From CAYSRC01 sp964446385 (GTDB taxonomy: Bacteria; Bacillota; Clostridia; Oscillospirales; Ruminococcaceae), in contig CAYUOH010000009.1 in NCBI GenBank assembly GCA_964446385.1, positions 21,547 to 85,546 of the forward strand: 64,000 nucleotides of DNA, given 5' to 3'. Position numbers and translations under genes: made by a program. The notes under the pieces were generated by a model. The model worked only from the letters and a program-made list of their open reading frames with translations, made no database searches and was not told where the DNA came from. Below are positions 1-9,325 of this stretch, in pieces. The first letter of the stretch is position 1. Every line of letters starts with the position of its first letter.

Positions 1-316
1 TGAATACAACCGGTATCGTCCGAAGATTCACATAGTCTATGTATCCGTGGATAAAGCATACGTGGGCAAGGAAAAATGCCACGCCACCCATGACGAAGGT
101 GTTACGCGAAAGGAGCAACACGTCACCAAGCATACACAGCACAAGCGCGAAAAGGAAGAATTTGCTGAGATTCTGCGCGTTGAAAAGGTATATCGCAATA
201 AGCGAGGTTAAGATATACCCCTTGCTGTAGGCTTTGAGCATCAGACGATCGGTATAGCAGGCGAAAAGCTGTATCACTGATACCGATATAAACACTGTAA
301 GAAGAAGTAAAGGCAT
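1..316 (-). CDS. YhhN/TMEM86-family membrane protein (partial, 3' end outside window)
   Basis: Reading the minus strand from an ATG at 316 gives 105 uninterrupted codons running off the window start, so the C-terminus is missing. The product is strongly hydrophobic, with successive membrane segments, and carries LCMLGDVLLL followed by GGVAFFLAHVCFI. This matches the conserved GD...G...F..H pattern of the YhhN (TMEM86, lysoplasmalogenase-like) family, whose members are multi-pass membrane proteins. The bacterial role is poorly defined, so no substrate is claimed. The start codon lies one base after the uvrA stop (TAA-C-ATG), so translation is probably coupled to uvrA and the gene is the third in the uvrB-uvrA transcript. 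Confidence 0.72.
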   Translation of the reverse strand, partial: MPLLLLTVFISVSVIQLFACYTDRLMLKAYSKGYILTSLIAIYLFNAQNLSKFFLFALVLCMLGDVLLLSRNTFVMGGVAFFLAHVCFIHGYIDYVNLRTIPVVF

Positions 317-317
317 G

Positions 318-3152
318 TTATTTCTCCTGTTTCAGTACTTCCTTAAGGTATTGCCCGGTGTAGCTTTCGGGGCAGTTTGCCACCTTTTCGGGAGTACCCG
401 TGACGACCACCGTACCGCCCCTATCTCCGCCCTCGGGTCCCAGATCGATGATATAGTCGGCGCATTTCACCACATCGAGGTTGTGCTCGATAACGATAAG
501 GGTGTTGCCGTTGTCCACCAGTTTCTGCAGCACGACGATAAGCTGGTCAACGTCGCTTGTGGAAAGTCCGGTGGTGGGCTCGTCGAGGATGTAAACCGTG
601 CGTCCGGTGCCGGGACGTGAAAGTTCTGACGCAAGCTTGACGCGTTGGGCCTCGCCGCCCGAAAGTGTGGTGGATGACTGGCCAAGTTTGATATAGCTGA
701 GGCCCACGTCATGAAGTGTCTGAACTTTACGGCGTATGTTGGGCTGAGCGTCGAAAAATGTCAGTGCTTCGTCGACTGTCATTTCAAGTACATCGAATAT
801 GGATTTGCCCTTGTATTTCACGTCCAGTGTCTCGCGGTTGTAGCGATTGCCGCCGCACACCTCGCAAGGAACGTAGACGTCGGGCAGAAAGTTCATTTCT
901 ATCTTTACAATTCCGTCCCCCTGGCATGCCTCGCAGCGGCCTCCCTTTACGTTGAAGGAAAAGCGCCCTGGACCGTAGCCGTGCGCTTTGGCATCGGTAG
1001 TTTCGGCGAAAAGGTCGCGTATCAGGTTGAAAAGACCCACGTATGTAGCGGGGTTGCTACGCGGAGTTTTACCTATCGGGGTCTGGTCGATTCCGATAAC
1101 CTTATCCACGTTTTCGAGGCCGGTCATTTCGTCGAACGCGCCGGGACGGATTTTGGCACCGTTAAGCGACGAGCTCAGCTTTTTGTAAAGTATTTCATTC
1201 ACAAGACTGGACTTGCCACTTCCCGATACTCCGGTTACGCAGATGAATGTACCAAGAGGGAATATCACGTCGATGTTTTTAAGATTATTTTGGTGTGCAC
1301 CCTTTATAGAAATGCTTTTTCCGGTGCCTTTGCGGCGCTTATTCGGAATGGGAATTCTCTTTTTGCCGCTTAAATACTGGCCGGTTATGGACTCGGGACA
1401 ATCGCAGAGTTCCTGCGGTGTGCCTGTGAATATGATTTTACCTCCTTGAACGCCTGCGGCGGGACCAACGTCCACAATAAAGTCGGCGTTCTGGATGGTT
1501 TCGGTGTCGTGTTCAACAACTATAACGGTGTTTCCTATATCACGAAGCCGCTTCAAAGTGCCAATAAGTTTTAGATTGTCGCGCTGGTGCAGGCCGATGC
1601 TGGGCTCATCAAGAATGTACATTACGCCCATTAGGTAGCTTCCTATCTGGGTGGCAAGGCGGATGCGCTGGCTTTCACCTCCCGAAAGAGTAGCGGCTGC
1701 ACGGCTCAGTGTAAGGTACTCGAGGCCGACGTTCACGAGGAATCCGAGGCGATCCTTTATCTCCTTTATCAGGCGCTCGGCAATTATCGCATTGCGTTGA
1801 CTCAGCTTCAGACTGTCGAAAAAGATGAGAAGGTCGCTTACCGGCATGGTGCATAAGTCCATTATGTTTTTATCGCCCACCGTAACGGCGAGGGAGGTGG
1901 GCTTAAGCCTCTGTCCGTGGCATTCGGGGCATTCATTGTCACTCATAAGGCTTTCAAGATCGGCACGAGACCATTCACTAGTCGTTTCGCGGTAACGGCG
2001 CTCCAGGTTATTTATAACTCCTTCGAACTCGCTAGTATAGTTGGCGGTACCAAATTCGTTTTTGCGTACAAGGTCAAGCTTTACCTTGCCGGTACCGTAA
2101 AGGATAGCGTTGAAGCCCTCCTTCGATATCTTCGAAACAGGGTCATCGACGCTGAATTTGTACTTCTTCGCGAGGGCGTTGTAGTACATCTGGGCGATAT
2201 TACCATCGGAATAGTTCCAGCCTGTGGCGTGGATGGCGCCTTTGCGAATCGAAAGGTCGAGGTTGGGGATTACGAGAGAGGGGTCGATGCTGGAAATTAT
2301 GCCTAGGCCGCTGCATTTTTCACAGGCGCCGAACGGGTTGTTAAATGAAAACATTCGGGGATTAAGTTCGTCGATACTTATGCCATGCTCGGGACAGGAG
2401 AAGTTCTGGGAAAACAGACGTTCTTTGCCATCGTCGGGCATATAGATAATTACCAGACCGCCTCCGTTTGTTACTGCGGTTTCAACGCTGTCGGAAAGTC
2501 TGCCGGTGATGTCGTGACCGATTATGAGACGGTCGACGACGATTTCTATACTGTGCTTTACGTTCTTGTCAAGTACGGGCACCTCTCCCAGATCGTAGAT
2601 TTCACCGTCGATTCGTGCGCGGGAAAAACCGGCTTTTGATGCAGCTTCAAGCTCGTGCTGGTGAGTGCCCTTGCGCCCCCTTACGATGGGCGAAAGGACG
2701 ACAAAACGGGTACATTCAGGCAGCTCGAGCACGGCATCGACAATCTGATCTACAGTCTGTTGTTCGATTACGCGGCCGCAGACGGGGCAGTGGGGCACAC
2801 CTATCCGGGCGTAAAGCAGACGAAGGTAGTCGTATATCTCGGTGACGGTGCCCACAGTGGAACGGGGATTGCGCGAGGTGGTTTTTTGGTCGATTGAAAT
2901 GGCAGGGGAAAGTCCGGTAATCTCGTCCACGTCGGGCTTTTCCATCTGACCCATGAACATGCGTGCGTAGCTTGAAAGGCTTTCCATATATCTGCGCTGG
3001 CCGTCGGCAAAGATAGTGTCGAAGGCAAGCGAGGACTTACCGCTTCCGGACACACCCGTCATAACAACAAGTTTGTTGCGGGGGATTTCGACGTCGATGT
3101 TCTTAAGATTGTGCTCCCTCGCGCCTTTTATTACGATTTTGTCCGGCTCCAT
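318..3152 (-). CDS. uvrA: UvrABC excinuclease subunit A
   Basis: DNA-damage recognition ATPase of nucleotide excision repair; with UvrB it scans DNA and loads UvrB at lesions. At 944 residues it has the family's usual length. Both ABC modules are complete: Walker A GVSGSGKSS near residues 33-41, signature LSGGESQRIRLA in the first half, a second GVSGSGKSS and LSGGEAQRVKLA in the second. The zinc module CEACQGDG...CEVCGGNR is intact in the C-terminal half. The ATG overlaps the uvrB stop by one base (TAATG), so the pair is translationally coupled. No truncation is seen. Confidence 0.98.
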   Translation of the reverse strand: MEPDKIVIKGAREHNLKNIDVEIPRNKLVVMTGVSGSGKSSLAFDTIFADGQRRYMESLSSYARMFMGQMEKPDVDEITGLSPAISIDQKTTSRNPRSTVGTVTEIYDYLRLLYARIGVPHCPVCGRVIEQQTVDQIVDAVLELPECTRFVVLSPIVRGRKGTHQHELEAASKAGFSRARIDGEIYDLGEVPVLDKNVKHSIEIVVDRLIIGHDITGRLSDSVETAVTNGGGLVIIYMPDDGKERLFSQNFSCPEHGISIDELNPRMFSFNNPFGACEKCSGLGIISSIDPSLVIPNLDLSIRKGAIHATGWNYSDGNIAQMYYNALAKKYKFSVDDPVSKISKEGFNAILYGTGKVKLDLVRKNEFGTANYTSEFEGVINNLERRYRETTSEWSRADLESLMSDNECPECHGQRLKPTSLAVTVGDKNIMDLCTMPVSDLLIFFDSLKLSQRNAIIAERLIKEIKDRLGFLVNVGLEYLTLSRAAATLSGGESQRIRLATQIGSYLMGVMYILDEPSIGLHQRDNLKLIGTLKRLRDIGNTVIVVEHDTETIQNADFIVDVGPAAGVQGGKIIFTGTPQELCDCPESITGQYLSGKKRIPIPNKRRKGTGKSISIKGAHQNNLKNIDVIFPLGTFICVTGVSGSGKSSLVNEILYKKLSSSLNGAKIRPGAFDEMTGLENVDKVIGIDQTPIGKTPRSNPATYVGLFNLIRDLFAETTDAKAHGYGPGRFSFNVKGGRCEACQGDGIVKIEMNFLPDVYVPCEVCGGNRYNRETLDVKYKGKSIFDVLEMTVDEALTFFDAQPNIRRKVQTLHDVGLSYIKLGQSSTTLSGGEAQRVKLASELSRPGTGRTVYILDEPTTGLSTSDVDQLIVVLQKLVDNGNTLIVIEHNLDVVKCADYIIDLGPEGGDRGGTVVVTGTPEKVANCPESYTGQYLKEVLKQEK

Positions 3153-5113
3153 TAAAGTGTTTCCTCCAGTTTTGCTATTCTGTCGCGAAGCTCGGCGGCG
3201 TATTCGAATTCCAAAAGTTGGGCTGCGTGATTCATTTCCTTGCGAAGGCGTCCGATAAGGTCTATACGATCTTTTTTTGACATCTTGCGGCCTTCCTGGT
3301 CACGGACGTCTTCCTTTGTCGTAATCTCGAGAAGGTCTCGGATATCCTTGACGATGCTTTTCGGTGTGATATTGTGGGCTTCGTTCCAGGCATGCTGAAT
3401 ACCGCGGCGGCGGTCGGTCTCGGTAATAGCGCGTTCCATGCTGTGTGTGACCTCGTCAGCGTACATGATAACCGCGCCATGCTCGTGTCTTGCGGCGCGG
3501 CCAACGGTCTGGATAAGGGAGGTCTCGCTACGCAGGAAACCCTCCCTGTCTGCATCGAGAATGGCCACAAGGGAAACCTCGGGAATGTCGAGGCCCTCGC
3601 GTAGTAGATTGATGCCTATAAGGGCGTCGAATTCGCCCAGTCGGAGGTCGCGGACAATCTCCATGCGCTCCATGGTGTCGATATCGTAGTGCATGTAGCG
3701 ACTCTTTATGCCGTTGCTGTCGAAGTAATCTGAAAGATCCTCTGCCATTTTACGGGTAAGTGTTGTTACAAGTACACGCTCGTTTCTTTCAGCGCGAACT
3801 CGGATTTCGTTCATAAGATCAGGAATCTGGCCCTCGGTCGAGCGTACCGAAATCATGGGGTCCAGAAGTCCGGTGGGACGTATAACCTGCTCGGCAATCT
3901 GCTGTGACGTGGTGCGCTCGTACTCGCCGGGCGTGGCACTTGTGAAGATAACCTGGTGTATCTTCTCGTAAAATTCGTCGAACTTAAGTGGGCGGTTATC
4001 AAACGCGCTCGGGAGTCGAAATCCGAAATCGACAAGGTTTTTTTTACGTGAGTAGTCGCCGCCGTACATTCCGTGAACCTGAGGAAGCATTACATGGGAT
4101 TCATCCGCAAAAAGCAGCCAGTCTTCCGGGAAGTAGTCCAGAAGGGTAAAGGGCTTTGAACCGGGCTCACGCCCGCTCAGGATACGGGAATAGTTTTCGA
4201 TACCGCTGCAAATTCCGACCTCGGTCAACATCTCCATATCGTACTGAGTGCGCTCGGAGATGCGCTGGGCTTCGATAAGCTTACCGTTTTCACGGAAATA
4301 TTTTACGCGATCGTCCATCTCGTCTCGGATTTCCTGAAGCTTGCTCATCATAAGGTCGTGAGGGATGATATAGTGACTTGCAGGGTAGATTGCTGCGTGC
4401 TTCAAGACCGCTTTGCGCTCACCGGTAACGGGGTTCATTTCGCTTATACGGTCAATTTCGTCGCCGAAAAACTCCACGCGTATGGCCGTGTCGCTGCTGT
4501 AGGCAGGAAAGATTTCGACAGTGTCTCCGCGTACTCGGAATCTGTTGCGCTCAAACGCAAGGTCATTGCGCTCATACTGGTCCTCGACAAGACGAGAGAT
4601 TAGGTTTTCGCGGCTCATCTTCACGCCGGGGCGAAGAGATATAATCATCCTACGGTAGTCAATGGGGTTTCCGAGGGTGTAAATGCAAGAGACCGATGCC
4701 ACGATTATAACGTCGCGGCGCTCCGAAAGGGAGGCGGTGGCGGCATGGCGTAGTTTGTCTATTTCCGCGTTGATGTCTGACACCTTTTCAATATATGTGT
4801 CGGTGGACGGAATATACGACTCGGGCTGGTAGTAGTCGTAGTATGACACAAAATACTCCACCGCGTTTTCAGGGAAGAATTCGCGGAATTCGCTGCAGAG
4901 CTGCGCCGCAAGGGTTTTATTGTGGGCAAGGACAAGCACCGGACGGTCAAACTGCGCGATGATGTTGGCCATGGTGAAGGTTTTGCCGCTTCCAGTGACG
5001 CCAAGAAGCGTCTGGCTGTGATAACCTTTCTTAAGTCCGTCAACAAGTTGCGCGATGGCCTCCGGCTGGTCGCCCGTGGGTTGATATGGAGAATGAAGTT
5101 TAAAAATTGACAT
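3152..5113 (-). CDS. uvrB: UvrABC excinuclease subunit B
   Basis: Helicase-like damage-verification subunit of nucleotide excision repair that accepts the lesion from UvrA and recruits UvrC. It has 653 residues. Walker A GVTGSGKT lies at residues 38-45, the beta-hairpin region shows YYDYYQPESYIPSTDTYIEK, the DEAD-box-like DESH follows, and a C-terminal UVR domain (RKEMNHAAQLLEFEYAAELRD) for UvrC contact closes the protein. The first gene of the uvrB-uvrA-YhhN unit, it is divergent from the foldase gene. I see no convincing ribosome binding site before the ATG and no full Gram-positive LexA box upstream, only a GAAC half-site near 5173. Confidence 0.98.
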   Translation of the reverse strand: MSIFKLHSPYQPTGDQPEAIAQLVDGLKKGYHSQTLLGVTGSGKTFTMANIIAQFDRPVLVLAHNKTLAAQLCSEFREFFPENAVEYFVSYYDYYQPESYIPSTDTYIEKVSDINAEIDKLRHAATASLSERRDVIIVASVSCIYTLGNPIDYRRMIISLRPGVKMSRENLISRLVEDQYERNDLAFERNRFRVRGDTVEIFPAYSSDTAIRVEFFGDEIDRISEMNPVTGERKAVLKHAAIYPASHYIIPHDLMMSKLQEIRDEMDDRVKYFRENGKLIEAQRISERTQYDMEMLTEVGICSGIENYSRILSGREPGSKPFTLLDYFPEDWLLFADESHVMLPQVHGMYGGDYSRKKNLVDFGFRLPSAFDNRPLKFDEFYEKIHQVIFTSATPGEYERTTSQQIAEQVIRPTGLLDPMISVRSTEGQIPDLMNEIRVRAERNERVLVTTLTRKMAEDLSDYFDSNGIKSRYMHYDIDTMERMEIVRDLRLGEFDALIGINLLREGLDIPEVSLVAILDADREGFLRSETSLIQTVGRAARHEHGAVIMYADEVTHSMERAITETDRRRGIQHAWNEAHNITPKSIVKDIRDLLEITTKEDVRDQEGRKMSKKDRIDLIGRLRKEMNHAAQLLEFEYAAELRDRIAKLEETL

Positions 5114-5180
5114 TTTGTTATTTGTTTCTGGATGTTATTTTGTAAGTTGTTTAGTTTGTTGTTTGTTGGATGAACAAATC

Positions 5181-5210
5181 ATTATAACATTTATTACAAG
5201 ATTTATGCAA
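5181..5210 (-). promoter_or_regulatory. Putative uvrB promoter
   Basis: On the minus strand TTGCAT, an 18-base spacer and a perfect TATAAT lie 70-100 bases upstream of the uvrB start codon in an AT-rich divergent region. Assignment is by sequence match only. Confidence 0.45.
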
Positions 5211-5242
5211 ATATACTATATATGTCTTTATATGTCTTTCCC

Positions 5243-5271
5243 TTGAAAAAAATCTAGCGGCGGAGTACAAT
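5243..5271 (+). promoter_or_regulatory. Putative promoter of the foldase gene
   Basis: TTGAAA, a 17-base spacer and TACAAT end 35 bases before the chosen ATG at 5306. This is the only good sigma-A-like match facing right in the divergent region. Confidence 0.55.
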
Positions 5272-5305
5272 TAACTAATTGATTTATCACACTTTGAGGT
5301 TATTT

Positions 5306-6400
5306 ATGATTAACGATTCCAGGAATTTTAAAGAAGAACGCAGCCGCGTTGCTGCGCAGAAAAGAAAGACGCGCAGAACGGTTATTATTTCAGCCGCCGC
5401 TGTTGCGGTTCTGTCCCTTGCGATGGTTATATTCAGATTCGGTTTCCCCGTCGGCTGGGCGAAGTTCTTTAAAATCAACCCTCTAAATGACGAGCCTGCC
5501 TTTGTGACGATTGACGGCTTCAAAATATCCGGCACGGAATACGCCCAATTCGCCCTTCAGGAAAGGGATTACTACCTTACCAACTACGGAAGCGTGGAGC
5601 TCGGCCTTATCGCCGATTCCTTCCTTAATTTTCGCGATCCCGTCATGGAGAGCATTCGCTACAACTACGCCTTTGTTAAATGGGCCGCCGACGAAGGTAT
5701 TACCCCCGAGGATGTCAACGACGCCACGGTAAAGGAATATATTGACCAGATAAAGGAAACCTACAAGACTGAGAACGCCTTCGCAGCTCAGATGGCACAG
5801 ATTTATACCAACGAGGAGCTTTTCGAAAAGAGCACCCGCTTTACATTGATGATGGCGATGCTTGAGGACCATATCTATAACGGCGAAAGCGTGTTGGGTG
5901 AGGTTTCGGATCAGGACACGATAGATTTCTACAATGACTACGACTGCGTGACCGTGCAGCAGATTATGATCCCCTTTGACTCCGATGACGATGACGATAC
6001 GCTTGAAAAGTACAACATAGCCAACGCGGCACTCAAGGAAATAGTCGAGGGTAAATCCTTTGAATCCGTTATGGAGAAATTCAACGCCGACGATGATACC
6101 GAGAGCAGACAGGAGGGCAATATTTACTATGAAGACGGCACAACACCTGAGGAATTCCTTGAAAAGGCTGCCGAGCCTGAGATCGGAGGCATAACAGACG
6201 TATTCATTGCAGGCGACAATTACTATATTCTCCGCCACATTGAGGCTACCGACGAAATGAAGACCGACCAGCTTCGCGGTGCAGTATTCAACGCCCGTGT
6301 TATGGAGCACGCCAGCGAAGTAACAACCAACCAGGTAATAGAATATTCAAAAAAATTTAAAATGGTGGATCACACGAACATTGTGAACCCGTTTATATAA
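5306..6400 (+). CDS. PrsA/SurA-like membrane-anchored peptidyl-prolyl isomerase
   Basis: Probable extracytoplasmic foldase assisting secreted-protein folding. After a basic cytoplasmic start there is one membrane segment (VIISAAAVAVLSLAMVIF), then a large extracellular region. The C-terminal half (VTVQQIMIPFD ... GGITDVFIAGDNYYILRH) resembles the PpiC parvulin fold, and the N-terminal half resembles the SurA-N chaperone region. No lipobox cysteine is seen, so it is anchored by a transmembrane helix rather than as a lipoprotein, unlike Bacillus PrsA. The ATG at 5306 was chosen over an upstream in-frame ATG at 5279 because a TGAGG site lies correctly before it and the promoter ends just upstream. 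The isomerase domain is divergent, so enzymatic activity is uncertain. Confidence 0.75.
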   Translation: MINDSRNFKEERSRVAAQKRKTRRTVIISAAAVAVLSLAMVIFRFGFPVGWAKFFKINPLNDEPAFVTIDGFKISGTEYAQFALQERDYYLTNYGSVELGLIADSFLNFRDPVMESIRYNYAFVKWAADEGITPEDVNDATVKEYIDQIKETYKTENAFAAQMAQIYTNEELFEKSTRFTLMMAMLEDHIYNGESVLGEVSDQDTIDFYNDYDCVTVQQIMIPFDSDDDDDTLEKYNIANAALKEIVEGKSFESVMEKFNADDDTESRQEGNIYYEDGTTPEEFLEKAAEPEIGGITDVFIAGDNYYILRHIEATDEMKTDQLRGAVFNARVMEHASEVTTNQVIEYSKKFKMVDHTNIVNPFI

Positions 6401-6412
6401 ATAACACAATTG

Positions 6413-6440
6413 AAAAACCCTGCCGTAAGGCGGGGTTTTT
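6413..6440 (+). terminator. Intrinsic terminator after the foldase gene
   Basis: AAAAACCCTGCC-GTAA-GGCGGGGTTTTT is a near-perfect 12-base stem with a tetraloop ending in a T run, twelve bases after the stop codon. Confidence 0.9.
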
Positions 6441-6823
6441 CCAAACTCGAAGCGAAGGATTTCAGCCCATGGATTCTGTTCCTTTTTTAGTCCTGCGTCA
6501 CAGGAGGCGGGCGTGATTTTTAGCAAAATACAAACAGAGTGCGAAAGAGTATTCATCCGGACATAGCGAAAAGCGATAATGATATTAGAGAAAATCTGAC
6601 TTCTAAACAGCATACTTTTCGCTCGGAAGGTAATGGCAACGAATTCTCCTTTCAGATATTATGAATGATTATATAGTAAATTTTACATGAGTGGCAGATT
6701 GTATAAAATTGTAATACTCTAATATAATTGCCATTTCATCAAATTTTGACAGATAAATGGAAAAATCCATTGTGTTTGAATTATAATTCTAGAGAATAAC
6801 TACGGCTTATTGAGGAAAAAATC
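6441..6823. other. Intergenic region without a recognised gene
   Basis: About 380 AT-rich bases. A minus-strand reading frame across 6347-6613 gives a low-complexity, cysteine/serine-rich product with no recognisable domain and is not accepted. A TATAAT at 6782-6787 precedes the next gene but lacks a -35 box at the proper distance. Nothing else is seen. Confidence 0.5.
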
Positions 6824-7849
6824 ATGACTTTCATCAGAGACGGTTTCAGACCGATATACAAAAACCTAAGCGTATTTCCATATAACGATATTATTAAGGC
6901 ATCAACAGCGGACCTGCCCGGCGCTGACACAGCGGACTGTGCGCTTTGTTACGGCTTCATAGATATCAATGCCGGCATAACAATTGAGGTTCTGGCCCTT
7001 GGCCACAAAAACGGTGAAGAATACGAATTCTTCGATACAAATCAAGGTTCGCGCTGTTATATACGCGTCGAGGAGCTTGAGAATGACGAATTTGAAAACA
7101 TTGAGGGCGAAAAAGCCGAAACTCTTGCAGATCGTTACATATCAAAGCTTAATATGCTTGATATTTACGACGTAAGCGAGGAGCAAGATGACACCCGTTT
7201 CATGGAGTTTCTCGATGGCTGCCGCCACCGCTACTGTGTGGACAACGTTTCCGTAACACTTACGCGGCAGGGCGTTGAAAACGAGGACGTCTGGGTAAGG
7301 ATTGTCGGTAACGAGGAAAACTTCCTTGTGGGAATCTTGCAGACCGAGCCGACGCACAGTTTCGGAGTTCACAAGAGCGAAAAAATCGCCTTATTCCTTT
7401 ATAAGACCGATGATGATAAAATCGCCTGTATGGCCGACCTTAACCCACGGCTCAGCATCACTCCGGAGGATCTCGAGGACGGAAGCATGCTTAAAAACGC
7501 AATCGAGGCCTTCGTCAAGGAAAGAAACGAGGAAAATACGCTCGATGTACTGGAGCTTCTACGCGACAGCAGGATGCGCGTTATGTGTAACGGGTTCAAC
7601 CTGACTCCGGACCTTGTGAAGAACGGCGACGTATACTACTTCCCAGTGTTCACCTCAGATAAGGAGATGGGCGCAGCCGGAAAAGGGCAGCAGAAAATTG
7701 AAAGAAATTTTCTCGATTGCATCGCCATAACACGGAAGAATTCGCACGAGATTGCAGGCATAGTGGTGAACCCCTTTACAATACCGTTCATCCTTGACAA
7801 GAGCTATTTCGAGGTAATCGAAAGGATGCCGAGCAGCTTTATCGAGTAA
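6824..7849 (+). CDS. SseB-domain protein of unknown function
   Basis: A 341-residue soluble, acidic protein without signal peptide or membrane segments. The C-terminal 130 residues (LLRDSRMRVMC ... GDVYYFPVFTSDKEMG ... GIVVNPFTIPFILDK) match the SseB N-terminal-type domain, a small alpha/beta fold found in many Firmicutes proteins of unknown role. The N-terminal 200 residues look like a second domain I do not recognise. A TTGAGG site sits nine bases before the ATG. It stands alone between two terminators. The name SseB refers to the domain and does not imply secretion or virulence. Confidence 0.65.
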   Translation: MTFIRDGFRPIYKNLSVFPYNDIIKASTADLPGADTADCALCYGFIDINAGITIEVLALGHKNGEEYEFFDTNQGSRCYIRVEELENDEFENIEGEKAETLADRYISKLNMLDIYDVSEEQDDTRFMEFLDGCRHRYCVDNVSVTLTRQGVENEDVWVRIVGNEENFLVGILQTEPTHSFGVHKSEKIALFLYKTDDDKIACMADLNPRLSITPEDLEDGSMLKNAIEAFVKERNEENTLDVLELLRDSRMRVMCNGFNLTPDLVKNGDVYYFPVFTSDKEMGAAGKGQQKIERNFLDCIAITRKNSHEIAGIVVNPFTIPFILDKSYFEVIERMPSSFIE

Positions 7850-7854
7850 ATAAC

Positions 7855-7882
7855 AACAGCGATGGTAAAACCACCGCTGTTT
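7855..7882 (+). terminator. Hairpin after the SseB-domain gene
   Basis: AACAGCGATGGT-AAAA-CCACCGCTGTT forms an imperfect stem followed by TTTTA, six bases after the stop codon. Confidence 0.7.
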
Positions 7883-7887
7883 TACGT

Positions 7888-7916
7888 TTGAAAACAAGCA
7901 GTAAAAATGATATAAT
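7888..7916 (+). promoter_or_regulatory. Putative promoter of the miaB-mutSL-miaA unit
   Basis: TTGAAA, a 17-base spacer and a perfect TATAAT lie 40 bases before miaB, immediately after the preceding terminator hairpin. Confidence 0.7.
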
Positions 7917-7955
7917 TAATTGTATTTTTTATGGAGTGAATAGGGATAAATACTA

Positions 7956-9320
7956 ATGGCGATTTATGTGCCTTCGGACAATGCGCTGGCGGGGTATATC
8001 CGCGAAAGCGGAAGGAAAATGAAATACTGGTTCCGGACCTTCGGCTGTCAGCAGAACGTCAGCGACAGCCAGAGGATGGCCGGCCTTTTATCATACTGCG
8101 GTATGAGCCCCTCCAAAGGAATAGAAGACGCTGATGTTATAATATTCAACACCTGTGCTGTTCGCGAACACGCAGAGGACCGTGTGTTCGGAAATGTCGG
8201 TGCAATCAAAAGCCTCAAGGAGCGCCGCCCAGGTCTTGTTATCGCCGTGGGAGGCTGCATGGTGCAGCAGCAACATATTGCCGACATATTCAAAAAAAGT
8301 TATCCCTTTGTCGATATTGTCTTCAATACAAACCGCTATGACCTGCTTCCAGACCATATCTACCGCCGTATAATGGGCAATCGCATCTACGCCACAAACT
8401 GCTCTGAATGGGATGTTATCGAGGGCCCGGATGCTAAACGTGACAGGTCATACCGTGCTTTTATTCCCGTAATGTACGGCTGCGATAATTTCTGCAGCTA
8501 TTGCATAGTACCCTACGTACGCGGTCGCGAAAGGAGCCGAATTCCGTCCGATATACTCGCGGAGGTCAAATCCGCGGTGGATGACGGATACCGCGATATC
8601 ATGCTCCTGGGCCAGAACGTAAACTCCTACGGTAAAGGTCTTACCGAATCCGTGAATTTCACGGAACTTCTGTACAGAGTCAACGAAATTCCAGGTGAAT
8701 TCAAAATTCGCTTTATGACAAGTCATCCCAAGGATGCCACGACGGAGCTTTTCAAAGCCATAGCGGACTGTGAAAAGCTTTCGAATCATATCCACCTTCC
8801 GGTCCAGAGCGGGAGCAACGACATTTTAAAGCGTATGAACCGGAAATACACACGCGAGGATTATCTCCGTTTAATAGATATTGCCCGCGAAAATGTTCCA
8901 GACATATCCTTCACAAGCGATATCATCGTGGGATTTCCTGATGAAAGCGACGAGAATTTTGAACAGACGCTGGACCTCGTGAAACAGGTCGGTTACCGCT
9001 CGCTGTTCACATTTATTTATTCCAAACGCGTGGGAACTGTGGCGGCAGAAATGCCCGACGCTGTGTCATACGAAACCAAAACGGAGCGCATGTCCCGTCT
9101 TATGAAACTTCAGAACGAAATTTGCGAGGTCCAGGAAAAAGCCTTTATAGGGCACAAATTCCGGGTACAAATTGTGAACGGAATGGGAGAAGGTACATAC
9201 GAAGCACGGCTGGATGACAACACCGCCGTAACCATAACTGGAAATGCAAAGCTTTACTGCTTTACAGATATAATTATTGAAGATTTAAAACAAAAAAGAC
9301 TTTACGGAAAGGTTATATAA
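7956..9320 (+). CDS. miaB: tRNA-2-methylthio-N6-dimethylallyladenosine synthase
   Basis: Radical-SAM methylthiotransferase that converts i6A37 to ms2i6A37 in tRNAs reading UNN codons. The 454-residue protein has the UPF0004 cluster-binding domain (TFGCQQNVSDSQRM, with further cysteines in NTCAVRE and GGCMVQ), the radical-SAM CDNFCSYC triad and a C-terminal TRAM domain. Its partner MiaA, which makes the i6A37 substrate, is encoded four genes downstream. The QQN after the first cysteine and the ms2i6A context favour MiaB over MtaB or RimO. Confidence 0.93.
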   Translation: MAIYVPSDNALAGYIRESGRKMKYWFRTFGCQQNVSDSQRMAGLLSYCGMSPSKGIEDADVIIFNTCAVREHAEDRVFGNVGAIKSLKERRPGLVIAVGGCMVQQQHIADIFKKSYPFVDIVFNTNRYDLLPDHIYRRIMGNRIYATNCSEWDVIEGPDAKRDRSYRAFIPVMYGCDNFCSYCIVPYVRGRERSRIPSDILAEVKSAVDDGYRDIMLLGQNVNSYGKGLTESVNFTELLYRVNEIPGEFKIRFMTSHPKDATTELFKAIADCEKLSNHIHLPVQSGSNDILKRMNRKYTREDYLRLIDIARENVPDISFTSDIIVGFPDESDENFEQTLDLVKQVGYRSLFTFIYSKRVGTVAAEMPDAVSYETKTERMSRLMKLQNEICEVQEKAFIGHKFRVQIVNGMGEGTYEARLDDNTAVTITGNAKLYCFTDIIIEDLKQKRLYGKVI

Positions 9321-9325
9321 CTCTT

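Noticed and set aside
711..1373. Long plus-strand frame (220 codons) opposite uvrA
   Set aside because: It is the mirror of the conserved uvrA coding sequence, with no ribosome site and no recognisable domain.
5114..5242. LexA/SOS operator for uvrB
   Set aside because: Only a GAAC half-site is present; the matching GTTC at the correct spacing is missing.
6347..6613. Minus-strand frame of 88 codons after the foldase gene
   Set aside because: It runs through the terminator hairpin, has no ribosome site and no recognisable domain.
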